Shown here: positions 20,047-30,875 of the stretch, piece after piece | Numbering within the stretch: position 1 is the first letter of the stretch | Layout of the letters: each line of letters begins with the position of its first letter | Assembly: GCF_004785665.1 (NCBI RefSeq) | Contig: NZ_SRPJ01000004.1 | Coordinates: 1 to 64,000, forward strand | Origin: Staphylococcus pragensis | GTDB taxonomy: Bacteria; Bacillota; Bacilli; Staphylococcales; Staphylococcaceae | Direction of reading: 5' to 3' | DNA length: 64,000 bases | Position numbers and translations under genes: made by a program | The notes under the pieces: generated by a model | Seen by the model: only the letters and a program-made list of their open reading frames with translations | What the model was told of the DNA's origin: nothing | The model's database searches: none

Positions 20047-20094
20047 TTAAAGGCAAAATTCCTTTTTACTAAAGAAATTTTGCCTTTAATTTTA
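20047..20094 (+). terminator. ptpA-ytxH operon terminator
   Basis: Perfect 14-bp inverted repeat (20047-20060 with 20076-20089) followed by TTTTAA. It lies between the ytxH stop and the ribosome binding site of the next gene, so some read-through into yihY is possible. Confidence 0.8.
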
Positions 20095-20133
20095 AAAGAA
20101 GTAATTATTGTTAATTGTACAAAGGAGATTGTT

Positions 20134-21348
20134 ATGTCAAAACAAAATCAATCAAATTCTAATTATCTTAATTCTATTATAGATAAAGAGAATGAGAAGA
20201 AAGATAAGATTAAGGTTGATCGTACATATGTAGAACCTCAAGAATTCCAATCTAAGGAACCTAAAAAAGATAACCAAGTGTTTTTCGTATCTAGACTCAA
20301 TAAGCCTGCGAAATACACTAAGGATTCTAACTTCTTCTCATATTTAATTTATCGTATTGGAAAAGATGATGCCGCTGGACTAGCTGCTCAAATGACTTAT
20401 CATTTTGTATTAGCTATGTTCCCTATGCTTATCTTTTTATTAACACTTTTACCATTATTTAATTTAGATCAAAAACAAATCACTGATTTATTAAGTAATG
20501 CGCCAGCAGAAACTTCATCGTTAATTAAAGGCGTTATTACTGATGTTACTAAAAACTCAAGTGGTGGCTTACTATCTATTGGTTTGATCTTAGCAATTTG
20601 GTCAGCGTCTAATGGTATGACAGCAATTATGAATTCTTTCAATGTGGCTTATGACGTTGAGGATAATCGAAACGGTATTGTATTAAAAATATTAAGTGTC
20701 GTATTCACTGTTGTTTTAGGCGTTGTATTTTTAGCAGCGATGACATTGCCAACTATGGGTTCAGTAATCGCTCATTTCCTATTTGGTCCGTTAGGCTTAG
20801 ATGATGAAGTTAAATGGATATTTAATTTAGTTCAAGTCGTTCTACCATTAATTATTATTTTAATTTTATTCACTATTCTTTATTCAGTAGCACCAAATGT
20901 TAAAACAAAGTTAAAATCAGTTTTACCAGGTGCAATCTTCACATCAGTGATTTGGTTAATTGGTTCATTTGCATTTGGTTTCTATATTTCAAACTTTGGT
21001 AACTATTCTAAAACTTATGGTAGTATCGCAGGTATTATCATTTTATTAATTTGGATTTATTTAACTAGTTTTATTATTCTAATAGGTGCAGAGATTAATG
21101 CTATCATCCATCAAAGAAAAGTCATTCAAGGATTATCACCAGAAGAAGCAGCATTAAAACACGATGATAATAACCAAAATCATTACAATGAAGATACAAC
21201 ATATGAATATAAACAAACACCACCTGGACAAGATGAGGATTATAAAGTAGACAAAGATCCTGATAATAAAACAAAAGAAAAAGAATCACTTACTGATAAA
21301 ATTAAAGATAAATTCAGTAACGATGATGATGATAAGAAAAATAAATAA
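20134..21348 (+). CDS. YihY/BrkB family membrane protein
   Basis: A 404-aa membrane protein of the YihY (BrkB) family. A charged 85-residue N-terminus precedes about six membrane helices (about 105-330) with family motifs GLAAQMTYHFVLAMFPMLIFLL, the IWSASNGM segment, GPLGL and NFGNYSKTYGSIAGIIILLIWIYL. The C-terminal 70 residues are very acidic and Lys-rich, probably disordered. It was once annotated as ribonuclease BN, which is known to be wrong for this family; the role is unknown. I set the start at ATG 20134 behind AAAGGAG instead of the longer reading from 20080. Confidence 0.87.
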   Translation: MSKQNQSNSNYLNSIIDKENEKKDKIKVDRTYVEPQEFQSKEPKKDNQVFFVSRLNKPAKYTKDSNFFSYLIYRIGKDDAAGLAAQMTYHFVLAMFPMLIFLLTLLPLFNLDQKQITDLLSNAPAETSSLIKGVITDVTKNSSGGLLSIGLILAIWSASNGMTAIMNSFNVAYDVEDNRNGIVLKILSVVFTVVLGVVFLAAMTLPTMGSVIAHFLFGPLGLDDEVKWIFNLVQVVLPLIIILILFTILYSVAPNVKTKLKSVLPGAIFTSVIWLIGSFAFGFYISNFGNYSKTYGSIAGIIILLIWIYLTSFIILIGAEINAIIHQRKVIQGLSPEEAALKHDDNNQNHYNEDTTYEYKQTPPGQDEDYKVDKDPDNKTKEKESLTDKIKDKFSNDDDDKKNK

Positions 21349-21356
21349 TAAGTAAG

Positions 21357-21394
21357 AATAAAGGTCAAGACGTTTTTCCGTCTTGACCTTTATT
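21357..21394. terminator. Bidirectional terminator between yihY and vraR
   Basis: AATAAAGGTCAAGACG (21357-21372) pairs perfectly with CGTCTTGACCTTTATT (21379-21394). The A and T ends suit termination in both directions. Confidence 0.88.
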
Positions 21395-21400
21395 GATTCG

Positions 21401-22030
21401 TTATTGAATTAAATTGTGTTGGAAAGCATAAATTACAGCTTGAGTTCTATCTTGTACTTCTAATTTACTTAAGATATTACTTACATGGGTTTTAACCGTT
21501 TTAATTGTAATATGAGACGCACTAGCAATTTCTTGGTTCGAATACCCTTTTGCAATTAATAATAATATTTCCATTTCACGTTCAGTGAGCATTTCATATA
21601 ATTCTGCTCTTTTTTTCATTCTATTGCGCATTTTCACCAATACTTCTGGCTCAAATACAGATTCACCGTGATATGTTTTACGTACCGCTTCCGCTATATC
21701 GCTTGCGCTTGTTGTTTTTAATATATAACTATCTACTCCAGCATCTAAGGCTCTATATACTTCTTTGTCTTCAATAAAGCTTGTAAGCATTACTACTTTT
21801 ATATGAGGTAAATCTTTCTTAATTTGAGTCGTAGCTTCAACACCATCCATATCATCCATAAGTAAATCCATTAAGATTAAGTCTGGTTGTAATTCGTGTG
21901 CTTTAGCAATAGCATCTTTTCCTGATGCGCCTTCTCCCACGACTTCAATATCTTCTTGAGTTGATAAATAACTAGAAATCCCAATTCGAACCATTTCGTG
22001 GTCATCCACAAATAGTACTTTAATCGCCAT
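21401..22030 (-). CDS. vraR: Cell-wall stress response regulator VraR
   Basis: A 209-aa NarL-type response regulator, nearly identical to S. aureus VraR. The receiver domain (1-120) carries the phosphoacceptor Asp55 in [10 protein letters not shown], and the C-terminal LuxR-type HTH (about 145-209) reads [22 protein letters not shown]. With VraS it senses blocked cell-wall synthesis and induces wall-synthesis genes. I set the start at ATG 22030 behind AAGGAGGATG, giving the S. aureus length. It overlaps the end of vraS by 11 bases, the last gene of the vraUTSR operon. Confidence 0.97.
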   Translation of the reverse strand: MAIKVLFVDDHEMVRIGISSYLSTQEDIEVVGEGASGKDAIAKAHELQPDLILMDLLMDDMDGVEATTQIKKDLPHIKVVMLTSFIEDKEVYRALDAGVDSYILKTTSASDIAEAVRKTYHGESVFEPEVLVKMRNRMKKRAELYEMLTEREMEILLLIAKGYSNQEIASASHITIKTVKTHVSNILSKLEVQDRTQAVIYAFQHNLIQ

Positions 22031-23066
22031 ACAAATCATCCTCCTTATGTAATGGTGCTTTCACTTCTATTCTTGTTCCTGCATCTGGTAAGGAAACAAT
22101 ATGGAAAGTCGCTCCAATTTCTAACGCACGTTCTCGCATATTTTTTAAACCATAGCTTTGTTCAAGCTTTTCATCAACATTAAAGCCTTTTCCATTATCT
22201 TGAATACGCAATAATAAATAATCTTCTTTATTGAATAATTCAACCGTTACTTTCGTACCGTTTGAATGGCGCAACGTATTAGAAATAGCTTCTTGCGTAA
22301 TTCTAAACAAATGATCTTCAATCCCTTTAGGTACTTCAAAGTCTTCAATATCATGAATCACTTTCATAGGCACTTTCTTCTGTAAATCAATGACTAAGTC
22401 TTTAATACCTTCACCTAATGACTTATCTTTGAGACCAATTGGGCGAAGATGTAATAAAAGTGCTCGCATTTCTAATTGAGATTCTTGGACCATTTTTTCA
22501 AGTACTGGTATTTGTTGATCTAGTGGTGGCTCTAATTTCGTTTCTTTGATAGCTGAGAGCATCATGCTAGCTGCGAAAAGTTGTTGACTTACAGAGTCAT
22601 GTAATTCACGCGCTAAACGTTGACGCTCGTCTTCAATAATCTTTTTCACTTTGACATCATTCATATTATAATTTTCATTGGTTAAATTTTGCGTTTTAAT
22701 TCTTAAACGATGTAATTCTTGATTTAATGGTACAAGCGTTTGATAAATATCGATAGTTTCGTTATAAAGTTCAATATTTTGATCATTGATACCTACCGTT
22801 TCACCCTCGATAGCATGTTCAATTTGATTTTTAATCCAATGACTTTGTTGGTTAATCTTATAAGCTAAAACAGAACCAACAATAATGCATAATAAAATAA
22901 TGATTAAATTTAAAAATAAGAATACAGGTATGCCGAAGATTTGGGTATAAAACATCCCTTGGAAATAAATAATGTTTACGAATACTTTATCTATAAATAA
23001 GAACGCGGTTAACATGCTATACACGAGGATTAACATGGAACCAATAGCTCTTAAGTAGTGATTCAT
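22020..23066 (-). CDS. vraS: Sensor histidine kinase VraS
   Basis: A 348-aa intramembrane-sensing kinase. Two N-terminal membrane helices (about 8-32 and 42-66) with a very short outside loop are followed by a HisKA_3 dimerization domain with His156 in [18 protein letters not shown] and an HATPase domain ([18 protein letters not shown]). It autophosphorylates on cell-wall damage and passes phosphate to VraR. The start ATGA overlaps the vraT stop codon, so the proteins are made together. Confidence 0.97.
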   Translation of the reverse strand: MNHYLRAIGSMLILVYSMLTAFLFIDKVFVNIIYFQGMFYTQIFGIPVFLFLNLIIILLCIIVGSVLAYKINQQSHWIKNQIEHAIEGETVGINDQNIELYNETIDIYQTLVPLNQELHRLRIKTQNLTNENYNMNDVKVKKIIEDERQRLARELHDSVSQQLFAASMMLSAIKETKLEPPLDQQIPVLEKMVQESQLEMRALLLHLRPIGLKDKSLGEGIKDLVIDLQKKVPMKVIHDIEDFEVPKGIEDHLFRITQEAISNTLRHSNGTKVTVELFNKEDYLLLRIQDNGKGFNVDEKLEQSYGLKNMRERALEIGATFHIVSLPDAGTRIEVKAPLHKEDDLYGD

Positions 23067-23764
23067 CTATAAACCACCTCAACATCACCTATAAATGTTG
23101 AAATATAAATATTTACATTATAGTTTTCTTCTTTAGGTTTTTCTTCAACTTGAATATGATTATTCTCCACTTTATATGATTGGCCGTTTAAATAAGCTGT
23201 GCCATAAAAAGCAGCCATGTGTAAATTAATATTGTAATTTGTAGGCACAATAAGTTGAACTTTTCCTAACACATGTCTAACTACAATCGTATTATTCTCT
23301 TTGATATTAGCCGCTTTCGTCATATCAATGTGAATATCTCCTACGCCATGTTGAATTTGTACGTCTTCCCACTTATACACGTAAACAGGCGTACGTTGTT
23401 CGCCAAACCATTTCTGTTTAATAAATTGAGGAGACGTTACTTCCTCTTCAGAAGCCACTATTTCTAAAGGCTTAAATTTGAATATTAAGTATCTAATAAT
23501 AACAATGACTAAGAAAATAAACAAAATAATAATAGTGTACTTATTTGACAACAAGGTAAAAGCGATAAGAAGAATACCTATCCAGAACGCTAAGAGACCC
23601 CTTACTTTATGAAAGTAAAGGTATCCAACATAAACTAATATACATCCTAATAACAGTATAAATAGGTAGCCTATCTTCTCGAAAAAGATATAATAAAAGT
23701 TCGCTATAATCATTAAAGCAGTAAAAATAATTAATAATTCTGTTGATATATACTTACGAGTCAA
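23063..23764 (-). CDS. vraT: VraT (LiaF/YvqF-like) regulator of VraSR
   Basis: A 233-aa membrane protein equal in length to S. aureus VraT (YvqF). Four membrane helices occupy residues 8-92 and a C-terminal soluble beta-rich domain (about 115-233) of the LiaF/DUF2154 type follows. VraT is required for full VraS signalling and methicillin resistance in S. aureus. It overlaps vraS by 4 bases. The ATG follows AGGGGGCGACAG. Confidence 0.95.
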   Translation of the reverse strand: MTRKYISTELLIIFTALMIIANFYYIFFEKIGYLFILLLGCILVYVGYLYFHKVRGLLAFWIGILLIAFTLLSNKYTIIILFIFLVIVIIRYLIFKFKPLEIVASEEEVTSPQFIKQKWFGEQRTPVYVYKWEDVQIQHGVGDIHIDMTKAANIKENNTIVVRHVLGKVQLIVPTNYNINLHMAAFYGTAYLNGQSYKVENNHIQVEEKPKEENYNVNIYISTFIGDVEVVYR

Positions 23765-23792
23765 TCTGTCGCCCCCTATCTATTTAAAATTT

Positions 23793-24179
23793 TTAAGCTA
23801 CGATACTTATTTGCTCAATAATATCACATTGCCCTTTTGTTGTTATGCGTTCTCTTGCACAACGATGAATGTCCGCTTCAATTCTAGCGCAATATGCTTC
23901 AAACATATCTAATTGGCTTTTTAGACTTTCAATTTCACAATTGTTAATTTCTTGAGCATTTTTAATATTATACATATTTGTTACATCAATATACTTATTT
24001 TCTAATGTTGCTGTTAAACTGTCAATTAACTTATTCATTTGCAGCTTTTTTGTTTTTAAATAAGCAATATATCTTTCAATACTATTTAATTTATTATCTA
24101 ATGCTGCGCGGTACTCATTGATGTTCTGTTTAATTATTATCTTTAGAAAATGTTGTACATATAAATCTATATAATTCAT
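23793..24179 (-). CDS. vraU: VraU, first gene of the vra operon
   Basis: A 128-aa, mostly helical protein with Leu/Ile-rich stretches that suggest coiled coil (about 25-105), three cysteines and no membrane segment. It corresponds by position to vraU (SA1703 type), whose molecular function is unknown. I set the start at ATG 24179 behind GAGGTGG. The reading from 24206 lacks a binding site. It is separated from vraT by 28 bases. The operon promoter should lie in 24195-24300. Confidence 0.85.
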   Translation of the reverse strand: MNYIDLYVQHFLKIIIKQNINEYRAALDNKLNSIERYIAYLKTKKLQMNKLIDSLTATLENKYIDVTNMYNIKNAQEINNCEIESLKSQLDMFEAYCARIEADIHRCARERITTKGQCDIIEQISIVA

Positions 24180-24207
24180 AGAACCACCTCGTTCCTGATT
24201 AAGCATA

Positions 24208-24289
24208 ATTATAATGCTTTTAATTATGACTTAATATAGGCTTAGGAACCATCTTTATCTCATACTTAAGGACTAATACATCAATTAGT
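24208..24289 (-). promoter_or_regulatory. vra operon control region with ACT...AGT palindrome
   Basis: On the minus strand a perfect TATAAT (24208-24213) lies 30 bases before vraU. The -35 position is poor (TATTAA), as expected for an activated promoter. About 60 bases farther upstream is an inverted repeat ACTAAT-6-ATTAGT (24272-24289). VraR sites in S. aureus have been described as ACT-(n)-AGT, so this is the best candidate operator. On the plus strand the same hairpin is followed by six T, so it could instead be a terminator. Confidence 0.5.
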
Positions 24290-24406
24290 CTTTTTTAATA
24301 ATATTGCTGTTTAATTAATATACTTTTTCCTTAAAAGAAAGATTAATTGACTTACAATTGGTTATAGTGAATACTAGTTTCACATTAAGCTAAAGGAGAT
24401 TATGAA

Positions 24407-25264
24407 ATGAATTATAAAGTTGCTTTAATTACTGGAGCTTCATCAGGTTTAGGTTTCGAAACGGCTTTATTATTAGCTGAAAAGGGATATAAAGTATATG
24501 CGACGATGCGCAATTTAGATAAACAAGACACGTTAAAACAAGCAGCTAAAGATAAAAATTTAAATATAATTATTAAAGAATTAGATGTCACTAAAGTCGA
24601 TAGTATTGAAACTACAGTCAATGCTATTTTAGAAGATGAGGACACAATCAATGTGCTTATCAATAATGCTGGTGCGGGCTTTGCACGTACGACTGAACAT
24701 GCGACGGATGAAGAAATGATGTGGCAAGTCAATTTAAATTTAATGGGCGTGATGCGTATGACTAAAGCGATCCTACCTACTATGAGAACACATCGTCAAG
24801 GGCATATCGTTAACATCTCATCAGTGGGTGGTTTAGTTGGCCAACCTTTCAATGAAATTTATTGCGCAACTAAATTTGGTGTTGAAGGCTATACTGAAGC
24901 ATTAGCTAGCTATATCCAGCCTGAATTTAACGTGAAGTTTAGTGTCATCGAACCTGGAGGTATTCAATCCGAATTTACAAACAACTTAATGGCACATCTT
25001 GAATCAACAGGCGGTATTCAAGAGGATGAATATCTTCCACTATTCCAATCTTATATGGGCGGTTTAAAGGAAAATTATGGCCCTGGCGCTTCTCAAACAT
25101 CGGCTGAAGTAGCTCAAGTTATTATTGATACAATTGAGATGGAAGAGCCACCTGTTAGAGTCCGTACATCGGCTTGGTCTGAAGACTTCACACGTTTAAA
25201 AACGGAAGCGGACCCAACTGGAAAATTGCTACAAGCTCAAGTTAAAAAATTACTAGGCAAATAA
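24407..25264 (+). CDS. SDR family oxidoreductase
   Basis: A 285-aa classical short-chain dehydrogenase/reductase. The NAD(P) loop is TGASSGLG (residues 9-16), the NNAG motif lies at 86-89, and the catalytic set is Ser138 or Ser139, Tyr152 and Lys156 (YCATK). Sequence and length are typical of the broad group with unknown carbonyl or hydroxyl substrates. A basic residue after the first strand (MRN) hints at NADP(H). The ATG lies behind AAAGGAG. It is monocistronic, ending at a strong hairpin. Confidence 0.85.
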   Translation: MNYKVALITGASSGLGFETALLLAEKGYKVYATMRNLDKQDTLKQAAKDKNLNIIIKELDVTKVDSIETTVNAILEDEDTINVLINNAGAGFARTTEHATDEEMMWQVNLNLMGVMRMTKAILPTMRTHRQGHIVNISSVGGLVGQPFNEIYCATKFGVEGYTEALASYIQPEFNVKFSVIEPGGIQSEFTNNLMAHLESTGGIQEDEYLPLFQSYMGGLKENYGPGASQTSAEVAQVIIDTIEMEEPPVRVRTSAWSEDFTRLKTEADPTGKLLQAQVKKLLGK

Positions 25265-25297
25265 ATAAATTTTAAAATTAAGTTTTTCTATAATTAA

Positions 25298-25334
25298 AGC
25301 CCTTAATAGAGTAATTTAAACTCTATTAAGGGCT
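25298..25334. terminator. Terminator between SDR gene and map
   Basis: AGCCCTTAATAGAGT (25298-25312) pairs perfectly with ACTCTATTAAGGGCT (25320-25334), 7-base loop. It lies between convergent genes. Confidence 0.82.
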
Positions 25335-25372
25335 ATTGTTTCATATTAATTCTACTACATTAGTTTAAGCTT

Positions 25373-26158
<786 letters not shown>

Positions 26159-26275
26159 TTATTATACCAAAATTTTTTTGATATACTAAATATGATAAAC
26201 AAAACGTTAATAATTATTATTTTTAAATATAGATATACAGGATTATTTTCGGTCAACGAGAGGATTTATAGATTC

Positions 26276-27289
26276 ATGAACAAATGGTATAAGCACATTA
26301 TTGGAGCTAGAACAATTAAAACAGGGTTAGCGACCTTTCTGACCTCCCTATTTTGTTTAATGCTTAATCTAACTCCTATCTTCGCAATACTCACTGCAAT
26401 TGTTACGATTGAACCTACTGCTAAAGCTTCGTTGAAAAAGGGTTACCGTAGATTACCCGCTACAGTAATTGGGGCGTTATTTGCAGTTATATTTACATAC
26501 ATATTTGGAGATACATCTCCTTTATCATATACATTCGCTGCAGTATTTACAATTATGCTGTGTACTAAATTAAACTTACAAGTGGGTACAACCGTAGCGG
26601 TATTGACTGCTATGGCGATGATACCTGGTATTCATCACGCCTACTACTTTAATTTCTTTTCAAGGTTATTAACTGCCTTAATTGGATTAGTAACTGCAGG
26701 GTTAGTTAACTTCATCATTTTACCTCCAAAATATTATCAACAAATAGAAGATAATTTATCGGTTATAGAACATAAGATGTATAAATTATTTGCGATTAGA
26801 TGTCAGGAATTACTATTAGGTAAATTCCAATCAGATGAAAGCAATGATTTACTTGATAAATTAGCAGGTCTTAATACTAAAACAGAAACGCTAATTGGAT
26901 ACCAACGAGACGAGTTAAGATACCATAAAAATAAAGAGAACGAATGGAAACGATTAAAAAATATTTCTAATCGCGCGTACAGCGACCGTTTATTTGCTAC
27001 CCATCTTTCTAATATTATCTACTTGCCTAAAAATATTCATCTTAAATTTACTGCTGATGAAAAAATGGCTATTATCAAAATTAGTAATAGTATTAATAAG
27101 ATTCCATTAAATGATGAATTTATTCGTCAAAAAGAAGCCGCTTCAACATTAAAATCATCTGTTAAACTACTTGAAGAGTTTGACCAAAATCAAATTAAAA
27201 GTCATCTTATCTATGAAATTTTATTAATTTATAAAATACTTGATACTCGCTTTGAAGATAAAGAAAGACAGGAGCACGACAGAAATTAA
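26276..27289 (+). CDS. Aromatic acid exporter (ArAE) family membrane protein, second copy
   Basis: A 337-aa protein with about five membrane helices in residues 15-160 and a cytoplasmic helical domain to the end, the same ArAE_1 layout as the gene at 4400-5494, including the shared [10 protein letters not shown] junction. I set the start at ATG 26276 ([17 protein letters not shown]), behind AGAGGA, because the family alignment begins there. The longer reading from 26192 adds a poorly conserved 28 residues. The last six residues (QEHDRN) and the stop codon lie inside a dispersed repeat that begins at 27270, so the native C-terminus was probably altered by repeat insertion. Substrate unknown. 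Confidence 0.8.
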   Translation: MNKWYKHIIGARTIKTGLATFLTSLFCLMLNLTPIFAILTAIVTIEPTAKASLKKGYRRLPATVIGALFAVIFTYIFGDTSPLSYTFAAVFTIMLCTKLNLQVGTTVAVLTAMAMIPGIHHAYYFNFFSRLLTALIGLVTAGLVNFIILPPKYYQQIEDNLSVIEHKMYKLFAIRCQELLLGKFQSDESNDLLDKLAGLNTKTETLIGYQRDELRYHKNKENEWKRLKNISNRAYSDRLFATHLSNIIYLPKNIHLKFTADEKMAIIKISNSINKIPLNDEFIRQKEAASTLKSSVKLLEEFDQNQIKSHLIYEILLIYKILDTRFEDKERQEHDRN

Positions 27290-27376
27290 AAAAATTTCTT
27301 TGTCCCACTCCGACTAATTGAGTAGCTACTGTCAAAATACAAATTAAGGCTAAGACATTTTGAAATGTCTTAGCCT
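27270..27376 (+). repeat. Short copy of the STAR-like dispersed repeat
   Basis: Residual copy of the element at 58667-58876. It begins AGGAGCACGACAGAAATT and TTTGTCCCACTCC (27270-27311), keeps a GTAGCTACTGTCAAAATA stretch, and ends in a terminator hairpin AGGCTAAGACATTT/AAATGTCTTAGCCT (27347-27360 with 27363-27376). The GC-rich central part of the longer copy is missing. Its left end supplies the final codons of the preceding gene, and its hairpin probably terminates that gene and gatD. Confidence 0.7.
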
Positions 27377-27380
27377 ATTT
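27347..27380. terminator. Terminator at repeat end
   Basis: Perfect 14-bp stem (27347-27360 with 27363-27376), tight loop, followed by ATTTATTTA on the plus strand. It sits between two convergent genes and can serve both. Confidence 0.78.
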
Positions 27381-27388
27381 ATTTATAT

Positions 27389-28108
27389 TTAATTTTTAGC
27401 TGAACGTTCGATAATGACACGTTTAGCAGCTTCTTCTTCAGTGTTATCAAGATGTCTTGGTTCAAAAGGTATACCTTTACGCTCACATGCTTTTTCTAAT
27501 AAGTAATCTGTTAACTCATGATTTTTAGGTAAAATTGGTCCGTGTAAATATGTACCTAATAAGTTTTTATAATGAATACCTTCACGTTTATCGGTATCAT
27601 TATTACCATAACCCACTTTAACATGACCTAATGTACCAAAGTTATGATGCGTACGACCGCCATGATTTTCAAAGCCGACAATTGTGCCAAACGTATCGCT
27701 TTCAATCACAATATCTCCAGTTAAACGATCTGTACGTGATTCCGTATAAAAGTCTAAGATTCCTAAACCTTCTAACTCAGTGCCATCTGGAGTAATATAT
27801 TTTGTACCTAAGAATTGGTAACCGCCACAAATCGTTAAGCCTGGCATACCATCTTCAATCGCTTCTTTTAATTTTGTTTTAATCTTACTTAATTCTTTTG
27901 TAGCGATACTTTGTTCTCTATCGCTTCCGCCACCGATAAAGAAGATATCACAATTATCTAGAGTGACACCTTCTGTTTCATTAACTTCTACAACATTTAA
28001 TTTGATATTACGTTTTTTAGCACGTTGCTTAAGGGCGATAATATTCCCGATGTCACTATATAAATTCAATTTGTCTGACATGAAGTGATAGACTGTTAAT
28101 TCATTCAT
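27389..28108 (-). CDS. gatD: Lipid II isoglutaminyl synthase, glutaminase subunit GatD
   Basis: A 239-aa class I glutamine amidotransferase-like protein (CobB/CobQ type). Cys94 in [10 protein letters not shown] is the nucleophile and the HGPILP His is the expected partner. It supplies ammonia to MurT, which amidates the alpha-carboxyl of D-Glu in lipid II; this is required for efficient PBP crosslinking and beta-lactam and lysozyme resistance in S. aureus. It begins 2 bases after the murT stop codon, so the two subunits are made from one message. Confidence 0.95.
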   Translation of the reverse strand: MNELTVYHFMSDKLNLYSDIGNIIALKQRAKKRNIKLNVVEVNETEGVTLDNCDIFFIGGGSDREQSIATKELSKIKTKLKEAIEDGMPGLTICGGYQFLGTKYITPDGTELEGLGILDFYTESRTDRLTGDIVIESDTFGTIVGFENHGGRTHHNFGTLGHVKVGYGNNDTDKREGIHYKNLLGTYLHGPILPKNHELTDYLLEKACERKGIPFEPRHLDNTEEEAAKRVIIERSAKN

Positions 28109-28110
28109 AT

Positions 28111-29421
28111 TTATTGCCCTCCTACAAATGAACGATTAAGTTGTTCAAGCATTGGTGATAATGACGTATAGTTTGGAATAGCTACAGTGAAGCCACTATA
28201 ATTCATTGTTAATGCCGTGGCTTTATAAATATCCTTTTCAAGCACTATAGGCACTGTAACTTCAGCTAATTTCAAACGTAATTGTAATTCCTCTGCACGT
28301 GTACCTGTCACTATAATCGCTTCAATATCTTGTTCGCTTAACTTTTCAAAATCAGCGTCATAAATCCATGATGTATCGCGACCATCCGCTGCATTATCAT
28401 TTAGACTAATAACATAGACTTTCTTACCTTCTAGTTGCTCGCCTACTGATAAACTTGCATTCATACCTGCAGGGTTCTTAGCTAAGTTAATCATTGCCTC
28501 TTTCTCATTTAGTTTAAAATACTGCATACGTCCATTATCAGAAGTGTAAGTTTCAAAACCTTTGCGAATGGACTCGTCATTAAGTCCTAACTCTCTTAAT
28601 ACTGAATAAGCGGCGATAGCATTGAAAGCGTTGAAGTCCCCAGCAATCTTCATATCGAACTGTGCATCGTTAATATTTAATTTTAAGAATGGTGATACAT
28701 TAAATGTGTTGACTTCATATTTAGGCGTTTCACGTTTGAAACCACATGTACAATGGTAATGCCCAATTTGATTGTAATGTATGTAGTCATATTCTAATAA
28801 TCTGCCACAGTTAGGACAGTATTTACTTTCATTCATTGTACTTTGTTCAAATTCATGGGCATGTGCTTTCATGCCGTAATAAACAATCATATCACTTGCG
28901 ATTTTAAGACGACTCACAAATGGATCATCTGCATTAAGTAATAACTTAATTCCTTTATTACTGATTGATTTCGCAATATTATTAACCATAATATCAATTT
29001 CACCGAAACGGTCCATTTGATCTCGGAAAAAGTTGGTAAAAATCATCATAGTTGGTGTAACTTCTTTTAACACACGCGGAATAGAACCTTCATCAATTTC
29101 AATTACCGCTACTTTTGTATTTTTAGTTGATTGCATAATAAATGCGGACGTAATACCAGCCGCCATGTTTGCACCTTCATTATTATGAATAATATCGATA
29201 TTATTCGCTTTTAAAGTATGACCTATTAAGTTAGAAGTAGTAGTCTTTCCATTCGTACCACTTACGAATACGATATCATCTACTTGTGAGGCTAATTTAC
29301 GTAATATATTTTGATCCACTCTACGTGCAATTTGACCTGGTAAGTCAGTACCCTTTTTACCAGCTGCGATACTCGCTCTACGGGCCAATTTAGCTAAGTG
29401 GGTTGCAGTCCATTGTCTCAT
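28111..29421 (-). CDS. murT: Lipid II isoglutaminyl synthase, ligase subunit MurT
   Basis: A 436-aa Mur ligase family protein. The ATP-binding loop is [12 protein letters not shown] (near 54-65), a Mur ligase central domain follows, and a C-terminal DUF1727 domain (about 310-430) contacts GatD. A four-cysteine zinc ribbon is inserted in the central domain (CPNCGRLL ... HCTCGFKR, about 197-229), a known feature of MurT. With GatD it converts D-isoglutamate to D-isoglutamine in lipid II. The ATG follows AAGGAGG. Confidence 0.95.
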   Translation of the reverse strand: MRQWTATHLAKLARRASIAAGKKGTDLPGQIARRVDQNILRKLASQVDDIVFVSGTNGKTTTSNLIGHTLKANNIDIIHNNEGANMAAGITSAFIMQSTKNTKVAVIEIDEGSIPRVLKEVTPTMMIFTNFFRDQMDRFGEIDIMVNNIAKSISNKGIKLLLNADDPFVSRLKIASDMIVYYGMKAHAHEFEQSTMNESKYCPNCGRLLEYDYIHYNQIGHYHCTCGFKRETPKYEVNTFNVSPFLKLNINDAQFDMKIAGDFNAFNAIAAYSVLRELGLNDESIRKGFETYTSDNGRMQYFKLNEKEAMINLAKNPAGMNASLSVGEQLEGKKVYVISLNDNAADGRDTSWIYDADFEKLSEQDIEAIIVTGTRAEELQLRLKLAEVTVPIVLEKDIYKATALTMNYSGFTVAIPNYTSLSPMLEQLNRSFVGGQ

Positions 29422-29517
29422 GAGCTTCCTCCTTGTTTAATTCACTCGCATAATTATAACACGTTACGGGTATAACAAAAAACATTCTCAATTAGAAATG
29501 ATATTATACACTCTAGA

Positions 29518-29532
29518 TTATAATAATTATTA
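29518..29532. promoter_or_regulatory. Per box at ftnA
   Basis: TTATAAT-A-ATTATTA matches the Per box consensus (TTATAATNATTATAA) at all but one position. It abuts the -35 of the predicted ftnA promoter. PerR control of ferritin is established in S. aureus. Confidence 0.75.
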
Positions 29533-29561
29533 TTTACTAATGAGAATAAATTTGTTATACT
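29533..29561 (+). promoter_or_regulatory. ftnA promoter
   Basis: TTTACT (29533-29538) and TATACT (29556-29561) with a 17-base spacer, and TG-T before the -10 making an extended -10. It begins immediately after the Per box. Confidence 0.65.
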
Positions 29562-29611
29562 CAAAAAGAACAAACAGAGAAGATAAATTTTATATTTGAG
29601 GTGACTTATTT

Positions 29612-30112
29612 ATGTTAAGTAAAGATTTATTAGAAGCATTAAACGACCAAATGAATCACGAGTATTTCGCAGCACATGCATATATGGCAATGGCAGCTTA
29701 TTGTGATGATAAATCATACGAAGGATTTGCTAACTTCTATATTCAACAAGCTAAAGAAGAACGTTTCCACGGTAAAAAAATCTATGACTATATCAATGAT
29801 CGTGGAGAACGTGCAGAATTTAGAGCAATTCCTGCGCCAAAAACTGATTTCAATTCTATCTTAGAAACATTCAAAGACGGCTTAGCTCAAGAACAAGACG
29901 TAACACGTCGTTTCTACAATTTATCTGAAATTGCTCAAAAAGATAAAGACTATGCTACAATTTCATTCTTAAATTGGTTCTTAGATGAACAAGTAGAAGA
30001 AGAATCTACCTTTGAAACTCACATCGATTACTTAACTCGTATCGGTGACGATTGCAACACATTATATTTATATGAAAAAGAACTTGCATCTCGTTCATTT
30101 GATGAAGAATAA
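29612..30112 (+). CDS. ftnA: Non-haem ferritin FtnA
   Basis: A 166-aa ferritin with a four-helix bundle. Ferroxidase ligands are in place: Glu in [13 protein letters not shown], the [13 protein letters not shown]lu-His pair, and EQVEEE in the fourth helix. Twenty-four subunits store iron as a mineral core and limit Fenton chemistry. The gene has a strong GAGGTGA site, an extended -10 promoter and a Per box, and ends at a hairpin (30147-30190). Confidence 0.96.
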   Translation: MLSKDLLEALNDQMNHEYFAAHAYMAMAAYCDDKSYEGFANFYIQQAKEERFHGKKIYDYINDRGERAEFRAIPAPKTDFNSILETFKDGLAQEQDVTRRFYNLSEIAQKDKDYATISFLNWFLDEQVEEESTFETHIDYLTRIGDDCNTLYLYEKELASRSFDEE

Positions 30113-30146
30113 GTTTAACATTCATTTCAAAATTAATGTATAAATT

Positions 30147-30196
30147 TAACCCGTATTACTCTCCCCCACACTTTGGAGTAATACGGGTTATTCTTT
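30147..30196 (+). terminator. ftnA terminator
   Basis: TAACCCGTATTACTC (30147-30161) pairs perfectly with GAGTAATACGGGTTA (30176-30190), 14-base loop, then TTCTTT. Confidence 0.85.
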
Positions 30197-30269
30197 ATGC
30201 AACTTTCTGTTATTTTTAACGATATTAAGCTAAACTAACAACATCTTTAAATAAAGAAAGGAAATGTAT

Positions 30270-30824
30270 ATGCCTAGTAATTCATTCGTAGCACTTGATT
30301 TTGAAACAGCTAATGGTAAGCGCACTAGTATTTGTTCAGTGGGTATGGTGAAAGTGGTTGATAATGAAATCGTAGAATCCTTCTATACACTGGTAAATCC
30401 CTTTGATTACTTTTCAAAAACCAATATTGCCGTTCATGGTATAAAGCCTCAAGATGTAGAAAATGCACCTAGCTTTGCATATGTATATCCTTATATGTTG
30501 CAATTTATTGATAAGCTTCCTGTTGTTGCTCATAATGCAACATTTGATATGAATGTGTTACATCAAAGTTTAAAGCAATTAAATATTGAGACCCCTTCTT
30601 TAATGTACTTCTGTTCTTATCAATTGGCTAAACGTACAATTAGTGCTTATCGCTATGGCCTAAAGCATTTAATGAACCATTATAAATTGGATTTCCACGG
30701 GCATCATGATGCATTAAATGATGCTAAAGCATGTGCCATGATTACGTTTAGATTGTTAAAACACTATGATAATCTTGATAGCATGTTACAAATTTACGGA
30801 AAAAATTTAAAAGATAAAGGTTAA
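30270..30824 (+). CDS. DnaQ-like 3'-5' exonuclease
   Basis: A 184-aa single-domain exonuclease of the DEDDh type related to the epsilon subunit of DNA polymerase III. The three Exo motifs are visible: Asp and Glu in ALDFETAN, Asp in AHNATFDMNVL, and His-Asp in HHDALNDAKA. With no polymerase domain it probably trims DNA or RNA ends in trans. I set the start at ATG 30270 because AAAGGA lies eight bases before it; the ATG at 30264 is too close to that site. It is convergent with dinB. Confidence 0.85.
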   Translation: MPSNSFVALDFETANGKRTSICSVGMVKVVDNEIVESFYTLVNPFDYFSKTNIAVHGIKPQDVENAPSFAYVYPYMLQFIDKLPVVAHNATFDMNVLHQSLKQLNIETPSLMYFCSYQLAKRTISAYRYGLKHLMNHYKLDFHGHHDALNDAKACAMITFRLLKHYDNLDSMLQIYGKNLKDKG

Positions 30825-30875
30825 TATCAAAGACTATGGTTAAACTAGCCTTATCAAATGATAAACCTTTATCTT

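Noticed and set aside
30825-30875. Terminator between the exonuclease gene and dinB
   Set aside because: Only short A-T-rich arms (TTATC with GATAA) are present. A strong hairpin is not visible, so none was called.
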